The translations under genes and the position numbers were made by a program. 37,688 bases of DNA from the NCBI GenBank assembly GCA_949127675.1, contig CASBPY010000019.1:1-37688 (forward strand), written 5' to 3'. The stretch is from Synechococcales cyanobacterium PMM_0072 (GTDB taxonomy: Bacteria; Cyanobacteriota; Cyanobacteriia; Cyanobacteriales; Chamaesiphonaceae). Below the pieces are notes generated by a model that made no database searches, was not told the origin of the DNA, and saw only the letters and a program-made list of their open reading frames with translations. Of this stretch, positions 14,844 through 24,391 are shown piece after piece (within the stretch, counting starts at the first letter, position 1; the number at the start of each line of letters is the position of its first letter).

Positions 14844-16007
14844 ATGCAGTTTTCCCAACGTCTCCAACCCTTAAAAAGTAATGTATTTGCCGATATGGAT
14901 CGAGCGAAGGGAAGAGCGCGAGAATTAGGACAGGAAATCATCGATCTATCATTAGGTTCATCAGATTTACCAACACCCGCCCATGTGATTGCGGCAATTC
15001 AATCAGCATTAATCGATCCGAGTACCCACGGTTATTTACTTTTCAATGGTACGCGGTTATTTCGGGAAGCTGTGGCGAAATGGTACACCAATAAATACGG
15101 GATAAATGTAGATCCAGAGACAGAAGTATTGCCGCTAATTGGTTCACAAGAAGGTACAGCACATTTACCATTAGCGATCCTCGAACCTGGGGATGTTGCT
15201 TTGCTCATGGATCCTGGTTATCCCTCCCACGCAGGTGGCGTGTATCTGGCTGGAGGTGAAGTATATTCGATGCCCCTACTTGCCGAAAATGGATTCTTGC
15301 CTGTATTGGCTGATATTCCGCCTGTAACCCTAGAAAAATCGCGGATGATGGTATTGAGCTATCCGCACAATCCTACCACTGCGATCGCACCCCTAGCCTT
15401 CTTTGAGGAAGCTGTCGCTTTCTGTCAGCAACACAATATCGTGTTAGTACATGATTTCCCCTATGGGGATATGGTGTTTAGCGATTTGCAGGTACCATCG
15501 ATATTACAAGCAGATCGCCAAAAAAGTGTCTCGATCGAGTTTTTTACGATGTCTAAGTCCTACAATATGGGCGGGTTTAGAATCGGTTATGCGATCGGTA
15601 ATCGGGAATTAATTCAAGCTTTGCGTCAAGTTAAAGCGGTAGTCGATTTTAATCAATATCTAGGCATACTTCATGGTGCAGTAGCCGCGCTTAATGGCGA
15701 ACAAACCTGTGTCCAGAATACAGTTGCTACTTTCAAACAGCGGCGGGATACGTTTGTGCAGGCTTTAAATAATATTGGCTGGAGTGTGCCGACACCTGAT
15801 GCGACGATGTATATCTGGGCAAAGTTACCGCCGAAATGGGCAGATGATTCAATTCAATTTTGTACAGAGTTAGTGTGTCAAACTGGGGTGGCTGCTTCGC
15901 CTGGAGTCGGTTTTGGCAAGTGTGGCGAGGGTTATGTCAGATTTGCGCTAGTACATGAGCCGGCTAAATTGCAGCTTGCAGTCGATCGAATTTCCAAGTT
16001 TTTGTAG
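14844..16007 (+). CDS. PLP-dependent class I/II aminotransferase
   Basis: 387-residue fold-type I aminotransferase. The PLP lysine lies in FTMSKSYNMGGFRIGY (about residue 238), preceded by the SYPHNPTT motif (PLP phosphate and Asn), HDFPYGDM (Asp and Tyr) and the C-terminal YVRFALV carrying the substrate-carboxylate Arg. It most resembles the LL-diaminopimelate or succinyl-DAP aminotransferase-like enzymes of cyanobacteria, which would place it in lysine/peptidoglycan precursor synthesis, but aspartate, alanine or glutamine-type substrates cannot be excluded. Normal length. The A/T-rich heptamer array ends 4 nt before the ATG, leaving no Shine-Dalgarno. Confidence 0.88.
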   Translation: MQFSQRLQPLKSNVFADMDRAKGRARELGQEIIDLSLGSSDLPTPAHVIAAIQSALIDPSTHGYLLFNGTRLFREAVAKWYTNKYGINVDPETEVLPLIGSQEGTAHLPLAILEPGDVALLMDPGYPSHAGGVYLAGGEVYSMPLLAENGFLPVLADIPPVTLEKSRMMVLSYPHNPTTAIAPLAFFEEAVAFCQQHNIVLVHDFPYGDMVFSDLQVPSILQADRQKSVSIEFFTMSKSYNMGGFRIGYAIGNRELIQALRQVKAVVDFNQYLGILHGAVAALNGEQTCVQNTVATFKQRRDTFVQALNNIGWSVPTPDATMYIWAKLPPKWADDSIQFCTELVCQTGVAASPGVGFGKCGEGYVRFALVHEPAKLQLAVDRISKFL

Positions 16008-16013
16008 GTTCGA

Positions 16014-16892
16014 TCATTTTCTGGGAGATTTTGGAATCACTAATCGCATACCGCTCTTTTTGCTATCTGTATCGCCGTGATAGCGGGGAATAATATGAAT
16101 TGTGGCGTGATTCATCGCTTGTCCCGCCGCTTTGTTGATATTCATCCCGACATTAAATCCATCGGGTTGAAATTCTTTAGTCAAAATCTCCTGAACTTTA
16201 TTTGCCATCAACCAGCAAGCTGATTGCTCTTTTGCTGGTAGTTCAAAGTAATTGCTAATATGTCGTTTTGGCACAATCAGAATATGCCCTTGACTGAGCG
16301 GATAGCCATCGAACATCGCATAAGCTGTGGCTGATTCTGTCAGCAGATTTAGCTTACGGTGAGGATTGCAGAATATACAATTATTGGGTAAATTCCATTG
16401 ATGATTGTAATGGACATATTCATAGATCTCGCAGTATTCATTTAACTGGATAGATTTGAATGGTAACTTAACAGTGCATTGATAAGTTGGTTTCTTGTGA
16501 ATATAATGTTCGCGAAATCCTTCTTTTTTCAAGTCACGCCGGACGGCATAATATGCTTTACCTCCGGGCTTGAGTAAATAAGCGATATTCATCAATACCT
16601 CAGCCTGTGCTTCTGGCATCAATACATTCAGAACATAACAACAAACGATCGAATCAAATTTACCAGCGGGATATATGGGAGCATAATGTGGATCGTAGCC
16701 AGTAATATCCAACCCCTTTTGCTGTAGAAAATTAACGTCATGGCCCAACCCACAGCCAAAATCGAGAACACGATCTTTGAGTAAGTTTTGACTTAATAAA
16801 AATTGGACTGGTGATGATAATTTGAGTCGATCGATCGCAGTTAGATGACTAAAATTGTTTGCTTGTTTTCCCATGAAATTAGTACGGCACAA
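16014..16892 (-). CDS. Fused SAM methyltransferase-HIT domain protein
   Basis: 292-residue fusion. Residues 1-165 are a class I methyltransferase: motif I is VLDFGCGLGHD (43-52), followed by GYDPHY, the DSIVCCYVLNVL strand and the LLKPGGKAYYAV loop. Residues 170-292 are a HIT-superfamily nucleotide hydrolase/transferase domain with the CIFC (172-175) start, GHILIVPKRHISNYFEL and GFNVGMNINKAAGQ. The catalytic triad should read H-x-H-x-H; here it is H262-A-T264-I-H266, so the position of the nucleophilic His is Thr. Either the HIT part only binds nucleotides or it uses another chemistry. Adjacent genes give no pathway clue; the aminotransferase converges on it with a 6-nt gap. Confidence 0.85.
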   Translation of the reverse strand: MCRTNFMGKQANNFSHLTAIDRLKLSSPVQFLLSQNLLKDRVLDFGCGLGHDVNFLQQKGLDITGYDPHYAPIYPAGKFDSIVCCYVLNVLMPEAQAEVLMNIAYLLKPGGKAYYAVRRDLKKEGFREHYIHKKPTYQCTVKLPFKSIQLNEYCEIYEYVHYNHQWNLPNNCIFCNPHRKLNLLTESATAYAMFDGYPLSQGHILIVPKRHISNYFELPAKEQSACWLMANKVQEILTKEFQPDGFNVGMNINKAAGQAMNHATIHIIPRYHGDTDSKKSGMRLVIPKSPRK

Positions 16893-17252
16893 AAAATTAG
16901 GATCGAAGTTTGACGATATCTCAGGATGAGCATTAAATCTTTACAAAGATTTTTGTGACCTGTCAGATTTCTTTATACTTGAGAGATCTGGAAATTCAGC
17001 AGAGCATCACCATTTTATAATTCCCCAAACATCCGTCCAAATATAACTTTGTGCGATCTAAATAATCGATCCGATGGAGCTTAGTGAATTGTAGTCGCTA
17101 GATGGCGAGGTTAATTGTGGTAATACGCAGCATCGCTATCGTAAATACCGATCCTAGTAAGCTGCGGAGACTGACTACAATGAAGAAGTCGCAATCGTGA
17201 ACGAGAACCACCACGGCTGTTACTTATAAAAAATTTTATTCCCAGTCGCATC
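16893..17252. other. 360-nt gene-free region upstream of clpB
   Basis: Divergent gap between the methyltransferase-HIT gene and clpB. It contains the inverted repeat AAATCTTT-AC-AAAGATTT (16935-16952), a possible TTGTGA...TATACT promoter (16953-16979) and the 94-nt structured stretch listed separately. No open frame of note and no CIRCE element (TTAGCACTC-N9-GAGTGCTAA) were found. Confidence 0.7.
17088..17181 (+). ncRNA. Possible structured leader RNA of clpB
   Basis: A 9-bp closing stem ATTGTAGTC (17088-17096) pairs with GACTACAAT (17173-17181). Inside, CGCAGC (17126-17131) pairs with GCTGCG (17161-17166), and ATCG/CGAT can stack on top. This gives a stem, an asymmetric internal bubble and an apical arm. 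It ends 71 nt before the clpB ATG, so it would be part of the clpB 5' leader or a separate small RNA. No known riboswitch or thermometer class is recognised; folding by chance cannot be excluded. Confidence 0.35.
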
Positions 17253-19877
17253 ATGCAACCCAATAACCCCGAACAATTCACCGAAAAAGCCTTTCAGGCG
17301 ATTACCAATACCCTCGATGTAGCCAAAGCTGCCCAACAGCAGCAGATGGAGTCGGAGCATTTGCTCAAAGCATTGCTGGAACAGGATAGCTTGGCAACTA
17401 GTATCCTCACCAAGGCGGGAGTAAATCTGAGTCAATTTCGCCAAGGAGTGGATAGTTTTATCCAGAAGCAGCCCAAGATATCTGGTGGAATTAGTTCGGT
17501 GTATCTGGGGCGCAGTGTCGATACATTACTTGACAGGGCTGATAAATATCGGCAGGAATATAGTGATGAATTTATTTCGATCGAACATCTCTTATTAGCA
17601 TATCCTCAAGACGATCGATTTGGTAAGCAGTTTTTTTCAGAGTTTAAGTTAGAAGAAAGTAAATTAAAAACAATCGTTTCGCAAATTCGAGGTAGTCAAA
17701 CAGTGAACGATCGCAATCCTGAAGGTAAATATGAATCTCTCTCTAAATATGGTCGAGATCTAACTGATTTTGCTCGTCGCGGTAAGCTCGATCCTGTAAT
17801 TGGTCGGGATGATGAAATCCGTCGCACGATTCAAATCCTGTCGCGCAGAACTAAAAATAATCCAGTCTTAATTGGTGAACCTGGGGTCGGTAAAACAGCA
17901 ATTGCTGAAGGATTAGCCCAGCGAATTATTAGTGGTGATGTACCCCAATCTCTCAAAGATCGACAGTTAATCTCACTGGATATGGGTGCCCTAATTGCAG
18001 GAGCTAAATATCGTGGTGAATTTGAAGAACGACTCAAAGCTGTCCTCAAAGAAGTCACGGAATCTCAGGGACAAATTATCCTATTTATCGATGAAATTCA
18101 CACAGTCGTCGGAGCAGGTGCTAGTCAAGGCGCAATGGATGCCGGAAACTTGCTCAAACCAATGATGGCACGGGGTGAGCTACGGTGTATCGGTGCCACA
18201 ACTCTCGATGAATATCGTAAATATATCGAGAAAGATGCGGCTCTAGAACGTCGTTTCCAACAAGTATATGTAGATCAACCAACTGTCGAAGATACGATCT
18301 CGATTTTACGTGGGTTAAAAGAACGCTATGAAGTCCATCATGGTGTTAAAATCTCTGACAATGCTTTAGTTGCTGCGGCAACCCTATCTACTCGCTATAT
18401 TAGCGACAGGTTTTTACCAGATAAAGCGATCGATCTGATGGATGAAGCTGCTGCTAAACTGAAGATGGAGATCACCTCTAAGCCAGAAGAATTAGATGAG
18501 ATCGATCGAAAAGTACTGCAATTAGAAATGGAGCGGTTATCTGTTAATAAAGATACCTCTACACCTGCGCGCGAACGTCTCCAAAAAATTGAAAAAGAAC
18601 TAGCCGATCTTAAGGAAGAACAACGGACTTTAACCGCCCAATGGCAATCTGAAAAAGATATTATTACCAGTATCCAAACCATCAAAGAGGAGATGGATAC
18701 TGTTAATATCGAAATTCAGCAAGCCGAACGTACCTACGAACTCGCCCTAGCTTCCGCGCTCAAATATGGCAAACTCACCGAACTTCAGCAGCAACTAGCA
18801 GCCGCCGAAGTCAAACTCGCCCAATCCCAAACCACTGGAAAATCCCTACTTCGCGAGGAAGTCACCGAATCCGACATCGCCGAAATCATCTCCAAGTGGA
18901 CGGGAATTCCCCTCACCAAACTAGTCGAAACCGAACGGGAAAAACTGCTGTTCCTCGAAGACGAATTACATCGCCGCGTTGTCGGACAAGAAGAAGCTGT
19001 AACGGCTGTTGCCGAAGCAATTCAGCGTTCTCGTGCCGGACTCTCTGACCCCAATCGTCCGATTGCCAGTTTCATCTTCCTTGGCCCTACAGGGGTTGGA
19101 AAAACCGAATTGGCGAAGACCCTAGCCAACTATCTTTTTGATGCCGAGGATGCCTTAATTCGGATTGATATGTCGGAATATATGGAGAAGCACGCCGTCT
19201 CGCGGTTGATTGGTGCGCCTCCTGGCTATGTCGGCTATGAGGAAGGCGGACAACTCACCGAAACCATCCGCCGTCGTCCCTATGCAGTAATCTTATTCGA
19301 TGAAATCGAGAAAGCGCATCCTGATGTATTTAACGTACTCCTACAAGTGCTCGACGATGGACGCGTCACAGATTCCCAAGGTCGAACAGTAGATTTCAAG
19401 AATACCGTCATTATTATGACCAGTAATATTGGTTCCCAATATATTCTGGATCTTGCAGGCGATGAGTCTAAATATGATGAGATGAAATCTCGTGTGCTCG
19501 AAGCTCTGGGACACAGCTTCCGACCTGAATTTCTCAATCGAATCGATGATACAATCATCTTCCACAGTCTCCAAAAAGACCAACTCCGCAGCATCGTCAA
19601 AATCCAAATTGCGCGACTGGAAAAACGGTTAGTCGATCGAAAGTTATCGCTCAAATTAGCAGATTCTGCCCTAGACTTCCTAACCAATGTTGGCTACGAT
19701 CCAGTCTACGGAGCACGTCCACTCAAGCGGACGATCCAGAAAGAGTTAGAAACTATCCTCGCCAAAGGAATTCTACGCGGTGATTTTAAAGAAGGTGATA
19801 CAGTATTTGTCGAAGTTCAAAACGATCATCTTACCTTTAGTTGTTTACCGGGGAATATCATAACTCAAGAAGTATAA
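17253..19877 (+). CDS. clpB: ATP-dependent disaggregase ClpB
   Basis: 874-residue Hsp100 protein that pulls polypeptides out of aggregates together with DnaK. Domains: the N-terminal Clp repeat domain (1-150), AAA-1 (about 160-400) with Walker [10 protein letters not shown] and Walker [12 protein letters not shown], the M-domain coiled coil (about 410-525, Glu/Lys/Gln-rich, characteristic of ClpB and absent from ClpA/ClpC), AAA-2 (about 545-870) with GPTGVGKTE and [11 protein letters not shown], and the sensor-2 motif GARPLKR. All catalytic motifs are intact. The start ATG at 17253 is the only plausible one ([14 protein letters not shown]). A strong bidirectional terminator follows. Confidence 0.98.
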   Translation: MQPNNPEQFTEKAFQAITNTLDVAKAAQQQQMESEHLLKALLEQDSLATSILTKAGVNLSQFRQGVDSFIQKQPKISGGISSVYLGRSVDTLLDRADKYRQEYSDEFISIEHLLLAYPQDDRFGKQFFSEFKLEESKLKTIVSQIRGSQTVNDRNPEGKYESLSKYGRDLTDFARRGKLDPVIGRDDEIRRTIQILSRRTKNNPVLIGEPGVGKTAIAEGLAQRIISGDVPQSLKDRQLISLDMGALIAGAKYRGEFEERLKAVLKEVTESQGQIILFIDEIHTVVGAGASQGAMDAGNLLKPMMARGELRCIGATTLDEYRKYIEKDAALERRFQQVYVDQPTVEDTISILRGLKERYEVHHGVKISDNALVAAATLSTRYISDRFLPDKAIDLMDEAAAKLKMEITSKPEELDEIDRKVLQLEMERLSVNKDTSTPARERLQKIEKELADLKEEQRTLTAQWQSEKDIITSIQTIKEEMDTVNIEIQQAERTYELALASALKYGKLTELQQQLAAAEVKLAQSQTTGKSLLREEVTESDIAEIISKWTGIPLTKLVETEREKLLFLEDELHRRVVGQEEAVTAVAEAIQRSRAGLSDPNRPIASFIFLGPTGVGKTELAKTLANYLFDAEDALIRIDMSEYMEKHAVSRLIGAPPGYVGYEEGGQLTETIRRRPYAVILFDEIEKAHPDVFNVLLQVLDDGRVTDSQGRTVDFKNTVIIMTSNIGSQYILDLAGDESKYDEMKSRVLEALGHSFRPEFLNRIDDTIIFHSLQKDQLRSIVKIQIARLEKRLVDRKLSLKLADSALDFLTNVGYDPVYGARPLKRTIQKELETILAKGILRGDFKEGDTVFVEVQNDHLTFSCLPGNIITQEV

Positions 19878-19882
19878 TCCTC

Positions 19883-19934
19883 GATCGCTAAAAAGATCGG
19901 GTAATTCATAAATTACCCGATCTTTTTAGCGATC
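19883..19934. terminator. Perfect 24-bp bidirectional terminator
   Basis: A 24-nt arm (19883-19906), CATA loop and exact reverse complement (19911-19934) between the convergent clpB and MOSC genes. The distal arms carry AAAAA/TTTTT tracts, so transcripts from either strand end a GC-containing stem with U residues. Only 5 nt separate clpB's stop from the arm. Confidence 0.9.
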
Positions 19935-19936
19935 AA

Positions 19937-20755
19937 TTATTCTAACCAAATCAGATCGCCACACTGAATGATACCCGATCGCAATACAGAGGCGCGGATG
20001 CCAGCGATCGAGTTATTGTGTCGCGCCGTTGTCCGCAAGATATCTAAGTCAGTCGGTAGATCGGACTGGGCTACCGTTGTCACTACGCAGCGCGGACAGG
20101 CGGTATCGATGCTCAGGCTCACTTGATCACCGATTGTCATCTGGCTGCCTACCCAGTCATTTTCAACAAAGGTGCTATCTCCAACTGTTGGCTCGATTAG
20201 GATATTGGGACGGAACCGCGCTGGCTCAAATTGCCCTTCAGGATAGAGCTGCTGTAATCGAGCTAGGGTTGCAGTTGTAATGGCATGAATCGGACAGGAA
20301 TCAAAAAAAGTGCCAGCGGGCATAAATAATTGCGTAATTGTATCCCGATTTGCCGCGCCTTCGAGATCTGGCCAATATTGGTCTAAGCTGGGTGTTTCTG
20401 GCACCGCAGTCAATAATTCCACATCTCGCCCCAGCAGTTGAGACAGAATATTATCGATATTATTATGGTCACTGGTTACTCGATCTCCATTAGGCAAGGC
20501 AAATCTGACAGGGGGAATCGTTGCTGGCGTTTGGGGATCTTCGACAAATTCCGCTTGAAATTCTAGCAACTTAGCCCATTTTTTGGGATTTTTAGCACTA
20601 GCAATCCGCTGCGTTTGGCGATCCCACAGGGCATAGGCTCGATCGCCCAGTAACCCTGTAGGTATTACATCTACAGTCTCTACCTGTTCGCCCAGCATAG
20701 ATTTGACTGGATACCGCCACAATGAAACAACTTTGCCAACTAGAGTTCGAGTCAT
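19937..20755 (-). CDS. MOSC domain-containing protein
   Basis: 272 residues: an N-terminal MOSC_N beta-barrel domain (SLWRYPVKSMLGEQVETV, GLLGDRAYALWD) and a C-terminal MOSC domain (RFRPNILIE, ACPRCVVTT with the conserved Cys). MOSC proteins handle sulfur on the molybdenum cofactor or, as mARC-like enzymes, carry Mo-cofactor and reduce N-hydroxylated substrates. The gene starts 24 nt after urtE on the same strand and may be cotranscribed with the urea transporter, though a functional tie is not established. It ends at the bidirectional terminator, which would close the whole urt transcript. Confidence 0.88.
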   Translation of the reverse strand: MTRTLVGKVVSLWRYPVKSMLGEQVETVDVIPTGLLGDRAYALWDRQTQRIASAKNPKKWAKLLEFQAEFVEDPQTPATIPPVRFALPNGDRVTSDHNNIDNILSQLLGRDVELLTAVPETPSLDQYWPDLEGAANRDTITQLFMPAGTFFDSCPIHAITTATLARLQQLYPEGQFEPARFRPNILIEPTVGDSTFVENDWVGSQMTIGDQVSLSIDTACPRCVVTTVAQSDLPTDLDILRTTARHNNSIAGIRASVLRSGIIQCGDLIWLE

Positions 20756-20779
20756 AGTTTTCCCCGATCAGTAATCATC

Positions 20780-21478
20780 TTAAACAGCAAGATACTTATG
20801 AAATAAATCATCAGTCAGCTCGGCTGTTGCGCCATCTACTACCACGGCACCTTTCTCCATAATGAAGAACTTATCAGCGATCTGCCGCACAAAATCAACC
20901 TTGTGCTCGACGACGATCAGGGTAATCCCTTTCTCCCGATTAATCCGCTTTAAAGTTTCCTCGATTTCCTGCACGATCGACGGCTGAATTCCCTCAGTTG
21001 GCTCATCAAGGAGCATAATCTTGGGATCGCTCATCAATCCACGTGCGATGGCTAGTTGCTGTTGCTGTCCGCCACTGAGTAAACCACCTTGACGATTGAG
21101 ATGCTGCTTGAGCATTGGGAAAAACTCAAAGATTTCATGAGGGATCTTGCTAGATTTCTTCTTTCCAGCCGAAAGTCCCAGTTTGAGATTATCCAACACC
21201 GATAGATAAGGAATAATTTCTCTACCTTGGGGAATATACGCAATCCCAGCACGGGCACGCTTAAAGATCGGCAACCGCGTAATATTTTTAATGTCAAAGA
21301 TGATGTTACCTGACATCACCTTATTCAAGCCAATGATACTCCGCAACAGCGTAGTTTTACCTACCCCATTCCGACCGAGGATACAAGCAATTTCACCTTG
21401 GTTAACGGCCAGATTGGCACCAAACAAAACGGGTGTTTGTCCGTAAGAAACAGTTACATCATTTACTTCAAGCAGCAT
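20780..21478 (-). CDS. urtE: Urea ABC transporter ATPase UrtE
   Basis: 232-residue ABC ATPase of the branched-chain amino-acid (HAAT) type. Walker A GRNGVGKTTL, signature LSGGQQQQ, Walker B IMLLDEPTEGI and the switch His in VVEHK are intact. With UrtD it powers high-affinity urea uptake across the plasma membrane. Its ATG lies inside the 3' end of urtD (11-nt overlap), so translation is coupled. Last of the five urt genes; the MOSC gene follows closely. Homologous to LivF; the operon context gives the urea assignment. Confidence 0.94.
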   Translation of the reverse strand: MLLEVNDVTVSYGQTPVLFGANLAVNQGEIACILGRNGVGKTTLLRSIIGLNKVMSGNIIFDIKNITRLPIFKRARAGIAYIPQGREIIPYLSVLDNLKLGLSAGKKKSSKIPHEIFEFFPMLKQHLNRQGGLLSGGQQQQLAIARGLMSDPKIMLLDEPTEGIQPSIVQEIEETLKRINREKGITLIVVEHKVDFVRQIADKFFIMEKGAVVVDGATAELTDDLFHKYLAV

Positions 21479-22232
21479 TGATTTGTTCGCGTCCTAAATA
21501 TACTTCAATTACCTTGGGATTTGATTGGACTTCCGCGACCGAGCCTTCGGTCAACTTTTCGCCTTGATGGAGGACGACAAGTCGTTGAGCAATTTGTTTA
21601 ACAAACTCCATGTCATGCTCGATTACTACCACAGAGTGACTGGTCGCAATCGTCTTAATGATTTCACCAGTTGCGTAGGTTTCATCGGCAGTCATCCCCG
21701 CAGTTGGTTCGTCCAGCAGTACTACTGCTGGATCTTGAGCGAGTACCATCCCGATCTCGACCCACTGTTTTTGTCCATGTGATAAAGAGGAAACTTTAGC
21801 ATAGCCTTGTTCCAACAGACCAATCCGATCGAGAACACTGATAATCTTGTCTTTTTTAGCAGCAGTAAGTTTAGCTCTAATGGACGAAAACACGCCATGA
21901 GTACCTTTTAGTGCCAGTAAAATGTTGTCGAATACTGACAGCTCATTATAAACATTGGGGTTTTGAAATTTGCGACCGATGCCCATACGGGCGATTTCGT
22001 GGGAGCTTTTATTGGTGATATCCTGGCCTTGATAATATACATGCCCTGACGCGACCGGAGATTTCCCAACGATCGCATCGAGTAATGTACTTTTACCAGC
22101 CCCATTGGGGCCAATGATGGTCACAATTTCATTTTTACCTACCTCTAAATTAACGCCCTTCAATGCTTTGAAACCAGAGAAAACTACCTTGAGATCTTTG
22201 ACTGACAAAACAGACCCTTGCGAATTCATCAT
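21468..22232 (-). CDS. urtD: Urea ABC transporter ATPase UrtD
   Basis: 254-residue ABC ATPase of the LivG type. Walker A GPNGAGKSTL, signature LSHGQKQW (the SHGQKQ form is typical of UrtD), Walker B VVLLDEPTAGM and the switch VIEHD are intact. It begins 10 nt after urtC and overlaps urtE. The start is the ATG at 22232; the next Met is one residue in and gives almost the same protein. It forms the ATPase pair with UrtE under the UrtB-UrtC channel. Confidence 0.95.
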   Translation of the reverse strand: MMNSQGSVLSVKDLKVVFSGFKALKGVNLEVGKNEIVTIIGPNGAGKSTLLDAIVGKSPVASGHVYYQGQDITNKSSHEIARMGIGRKFQNPNVYNELSVFDNILLALKGTHGVFSSIRAKLTAAKKDKIISVLDRIGLLEQGYAKVSSLSHGQKQWVEIGMVLAQDPAVVLLDEPTAGMTADETYATGEIIKTIATSHSVVVIEHDMEFVKQIAQRLVVLHQGEKLTEGSVAEVQSNPKVIEVYLGREQINAA

Positions 22233-22242
22233 ATATTTAAGC

Positions 22243-23355
22243 TTAGGCTTTTTCTAGTTGATCAGAACTACTCGCAAGCAACTTCTTATTAGAACTACTC
22301 GTAAGCAATTTCTTTGGTAACAGGCTCATTAGTCCGTCTGGCAGAAATAACACCACTAACATGAGAATTATGCCAACAATTAACTGCCAATCTTGAGTAA
22401 TTCGATCGACCGAGTTTTGGAGCTGACCTAGTAAAATTGCGGCGATGATTGGCCCAAATAGCGTGCCGCGTCCGCCAACAGCAACCCAGATCACCACCTG
22501 AGTCCCAAAAGCTACCCCTAGATATACTGGTGAAATAAAGTTATTGAGCGGTACGAATAAACCACCGCAGATACCTGCGATTCCAGCGGAAAGCGTCCAG
22601 ATAAAAATCTTGAAACTAGCAACATCGTAACCTAAATAAGAAATACGTTGTTCGTTCTCTTTAATAGAACGAAGAATCAATCCAAAGTTGGATTTTGTCA
22701 GCCACCAACTACCTGCGAGTGTCAAAGCAGCAAAAGCCAGAATAATAAAATAGATCCCAATTGGCGGTACAACCATCCCAAACAGCATCAATTTTGATAC
22801 ATCGGTAATTCCATTGGTACCACCTGTATAAGCTTGCTGACTGACAAAGAAAGTCGTCAGTGCCGAGGCGATCGCTAGGGTAATTACAGTGATATATACA
22901 CCACTAACTTTAGAACGAAAAATAAACGATCCGATCGCATAGGCAAAACCAGCCGGAATAACTACCATCGCGATCACGGCAATCGGAAAAAATTGCAATG
23001 GAGCAATAAACCAAGGTAACTCCTTCAACCCATTCCACACCATAAAATCTGGAATATTACCACCATAATTATTGGCAGTAGCAGATAGGTTTAGCTTGAG
23101 ATAATATGCCATCGCATATCCCCCCAATGTAAAAAATACACCGTGAGCAAAGCTCAAAATACCTGTAAATCCCCACACTAAATCTAGTGATACACCTAAT
23201 ATTCCAAATAACAGCAATTTTGCCATCAAATTGGTCTGAAATGTGCCAGCTACAAAAGGGAAAATTATCAGTACTAACAAAACTGCTAAATTGATAATTT
23301 GCCATTTCTTGGGGACAAAGTTTGACTGTTGAATTTGACCTAATGCTTGTGCCAT
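22243..23355 (-). CDS. urtC: Urea ABC transporter permease UrtC
   Basis: 370-residue multi-pass permease (LivM type). About ten hydrophobic segments follow, with GYAMAYY and the WVAVGGRGTLFGPIIAA loop conserved in this family. The gene starts 33 nt after urtB. The hydrophilic C-terminus contains a 9-residue tandem duplication (KKLLTSSSN / KKLLASSSD) caused by a 27-nt repeat at 22264-22317; it lies after the last membrane segment and should be harmless. Confidence 0.94.
   Translation of the reverse strand: MAQALGQIQQSNFVPKKWQIINLAVLLVLIIFPFVAGTFQTNLMAKLLLFGILGVSLDLVWGFTGILSFAHGVFFTLGGYAMAYYLKLNLSATANNYGGNIPDFMVWNGLKELPWFIAPLQFFPIAVIAMVVIPAGFAYAIGSFIFRSKVSGVYITVITLAIASALTTFFVSQQAYTGGTNGITDVSKLMLFGMVVPPIGIYFIILAFAALTLAGSWWLTKSNFGLILRSIKENEQRISYLGYDVASFKIFIWTLSAGIAGICGGLFVPLNNFISPVYLGVAFGTQVVIWVAVGGRGTLFGPIIAAILLGQLQNSVDRITQDWQLIVGIILMLVVLFLPDGLMSLLPKKLLTSSSNKKLLASSSDQLEKA
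22264..22317. repeat. 27-nt in-frame tandem duplication in urtC
   Basis: Two units starting at 22264 and 22291, alike over 24 nt with two differences (AGAACTACTCGCAAGCAACT against AGAACTACTCGTAAGCAATT). Confidence 0.85.
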
Positions 23356-23388
23356 TTTGAACGCTCCATTATGATTTAAAACTTGGTA

Positions 23389-24351
23389 TTAACCACGCTT
23401 TTGAACTGTAAATAGACCTTCTGGACGGTAGCGAATTAGTACGATTACTGCTGCTAAGACGATCACCCTAGCAGTAGGATCGTTGAGTAGATAGGCGATC
23501 GCGGCATTTGATTCACCAATCAATACTGCACCCGCCAACACGCCGACTAACTTGTCCACACCTCCGGCCACCACTGTCATCCAGGCATCGACTAGGTAAT
23601 CTTGTCCCATCGCTGGGGCGACACTCTTGAGCGAAGCGATGACTGTTCCAGCAATTCCAGCTAGTCCGCACCCGTAAGCAAATGTGAGCATATCTACCAG
23701 ACTGGTATTTATCCCCAAACACTTTGCCATTTCGCGATTTTGAGTCACAGCGCGGACTTCTCGACCCAAAGTTGTACCATAGAGTAAATACGCTGTAATT
23801 CCAAACAGTAGTAGTGCCATAAAGATGATAAACAAGCGGTAGTAAGAAATCTCGATCGCTTGTCCGCCAATTGTAAATGGTGTCCAATTACCACGAATAT
23901 AGGGCGGTGATTTGACATATTTGAGTTGAGCAGTAAATATTAGCTTCACTACACCTTGGAGAACGATACTTAGTCCCCAGGTAGCTAGTAGAGTTTCGAT
24001 CGCTCGTCCATATAGTCGCCGGACGATCGTCACTTCTACCAGTGCGCCCACTAAGGCTGTAAACAAAAAGGAAAACGGAATTGTCATCAACAAGTCCATT
24101 TTGAAATTGCTCTGCAATACAAAGGTTGTATATGCGCCGAGCATGATAAATTCACCATGGGCGAGATTGATAATCCGCATCACCCCAAATGTGATCGAGA
24201 GTCCCAAACCTGTCAATAACAGAATCCCGATAATCCCAACCCCATTCAAAAGCTGATTGGTGATTGCCACTGGATCGATCGCTTTTGGTGGCGGACTGAT
24301 TTCGGCTAAGTAAATTAACGAAGAGATGGCATTAAATGACAACACGTTCAT
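23389..24351 (-). CDS. urtB: Urea ABC transporter permease UrtB
   Basis: 320-residue permease (LivH type). Signature stretches are GLSITFGVMRIINLAHGEF near residue 55, GREVRAVTQNREMAKCLGI and GGVDKLVGVLAGAVLIG. About eight membrane segments are present. It pairs with UrtC to form the urea channel. An 87-nt spacer with a 14-bp hairpin separates it from urtA, larger than the other gaps in the operon. The N-terminal 20 residues before the first helix are variable, and a slightly later start cannot be excluded. Confidence 0.95.
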   Translation of the reverse strand: MNVLSFNAISSLIYLAEISPPPKAIDPVAITNQLLNGVGIIGILLLTGLGLSITFGVMRIINLAHGEFIMLGAYTTFVLQSNFKMDLLMTIPFSFLFTALVGALVEVTIVRRLYGRAIETLLATWGLSIVLQGVVKLIFTAQLKYVKSPPYIRGNWTPFTIGGQAIEISYYRLFIIFMALLLFGITAYLLYGTTLGREVRAVTQNREMAKCLGINTSLVDMLTFAYGCGLAGIAGTVIASLKSVAPAMGQDYLVDAWMTVVAGGVDKLVGVLAGAVLIGESNAAIAYLLNDPTARVIVLAAVIVLIRYRPEGLFTVQKRG

Positions 24352-24391
24352 AGTTTGCTAATGTGGCGCAGTTGGTGTGGTGTGAATGCTC

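Noticed and set aside
17220-17444. 74-codon minus-strand frame opposite the clpB start
   Set aside because: It is a shadow of the clpB coding sequence, without its own start signals.
19280-19687. 135-codon minus-strand frame inside clpB
   Set aside because: It is the complement of conserved AAA-2 coding sequence; the Ser/Arg/Ile-rich composition is typical of an antisense shadow.
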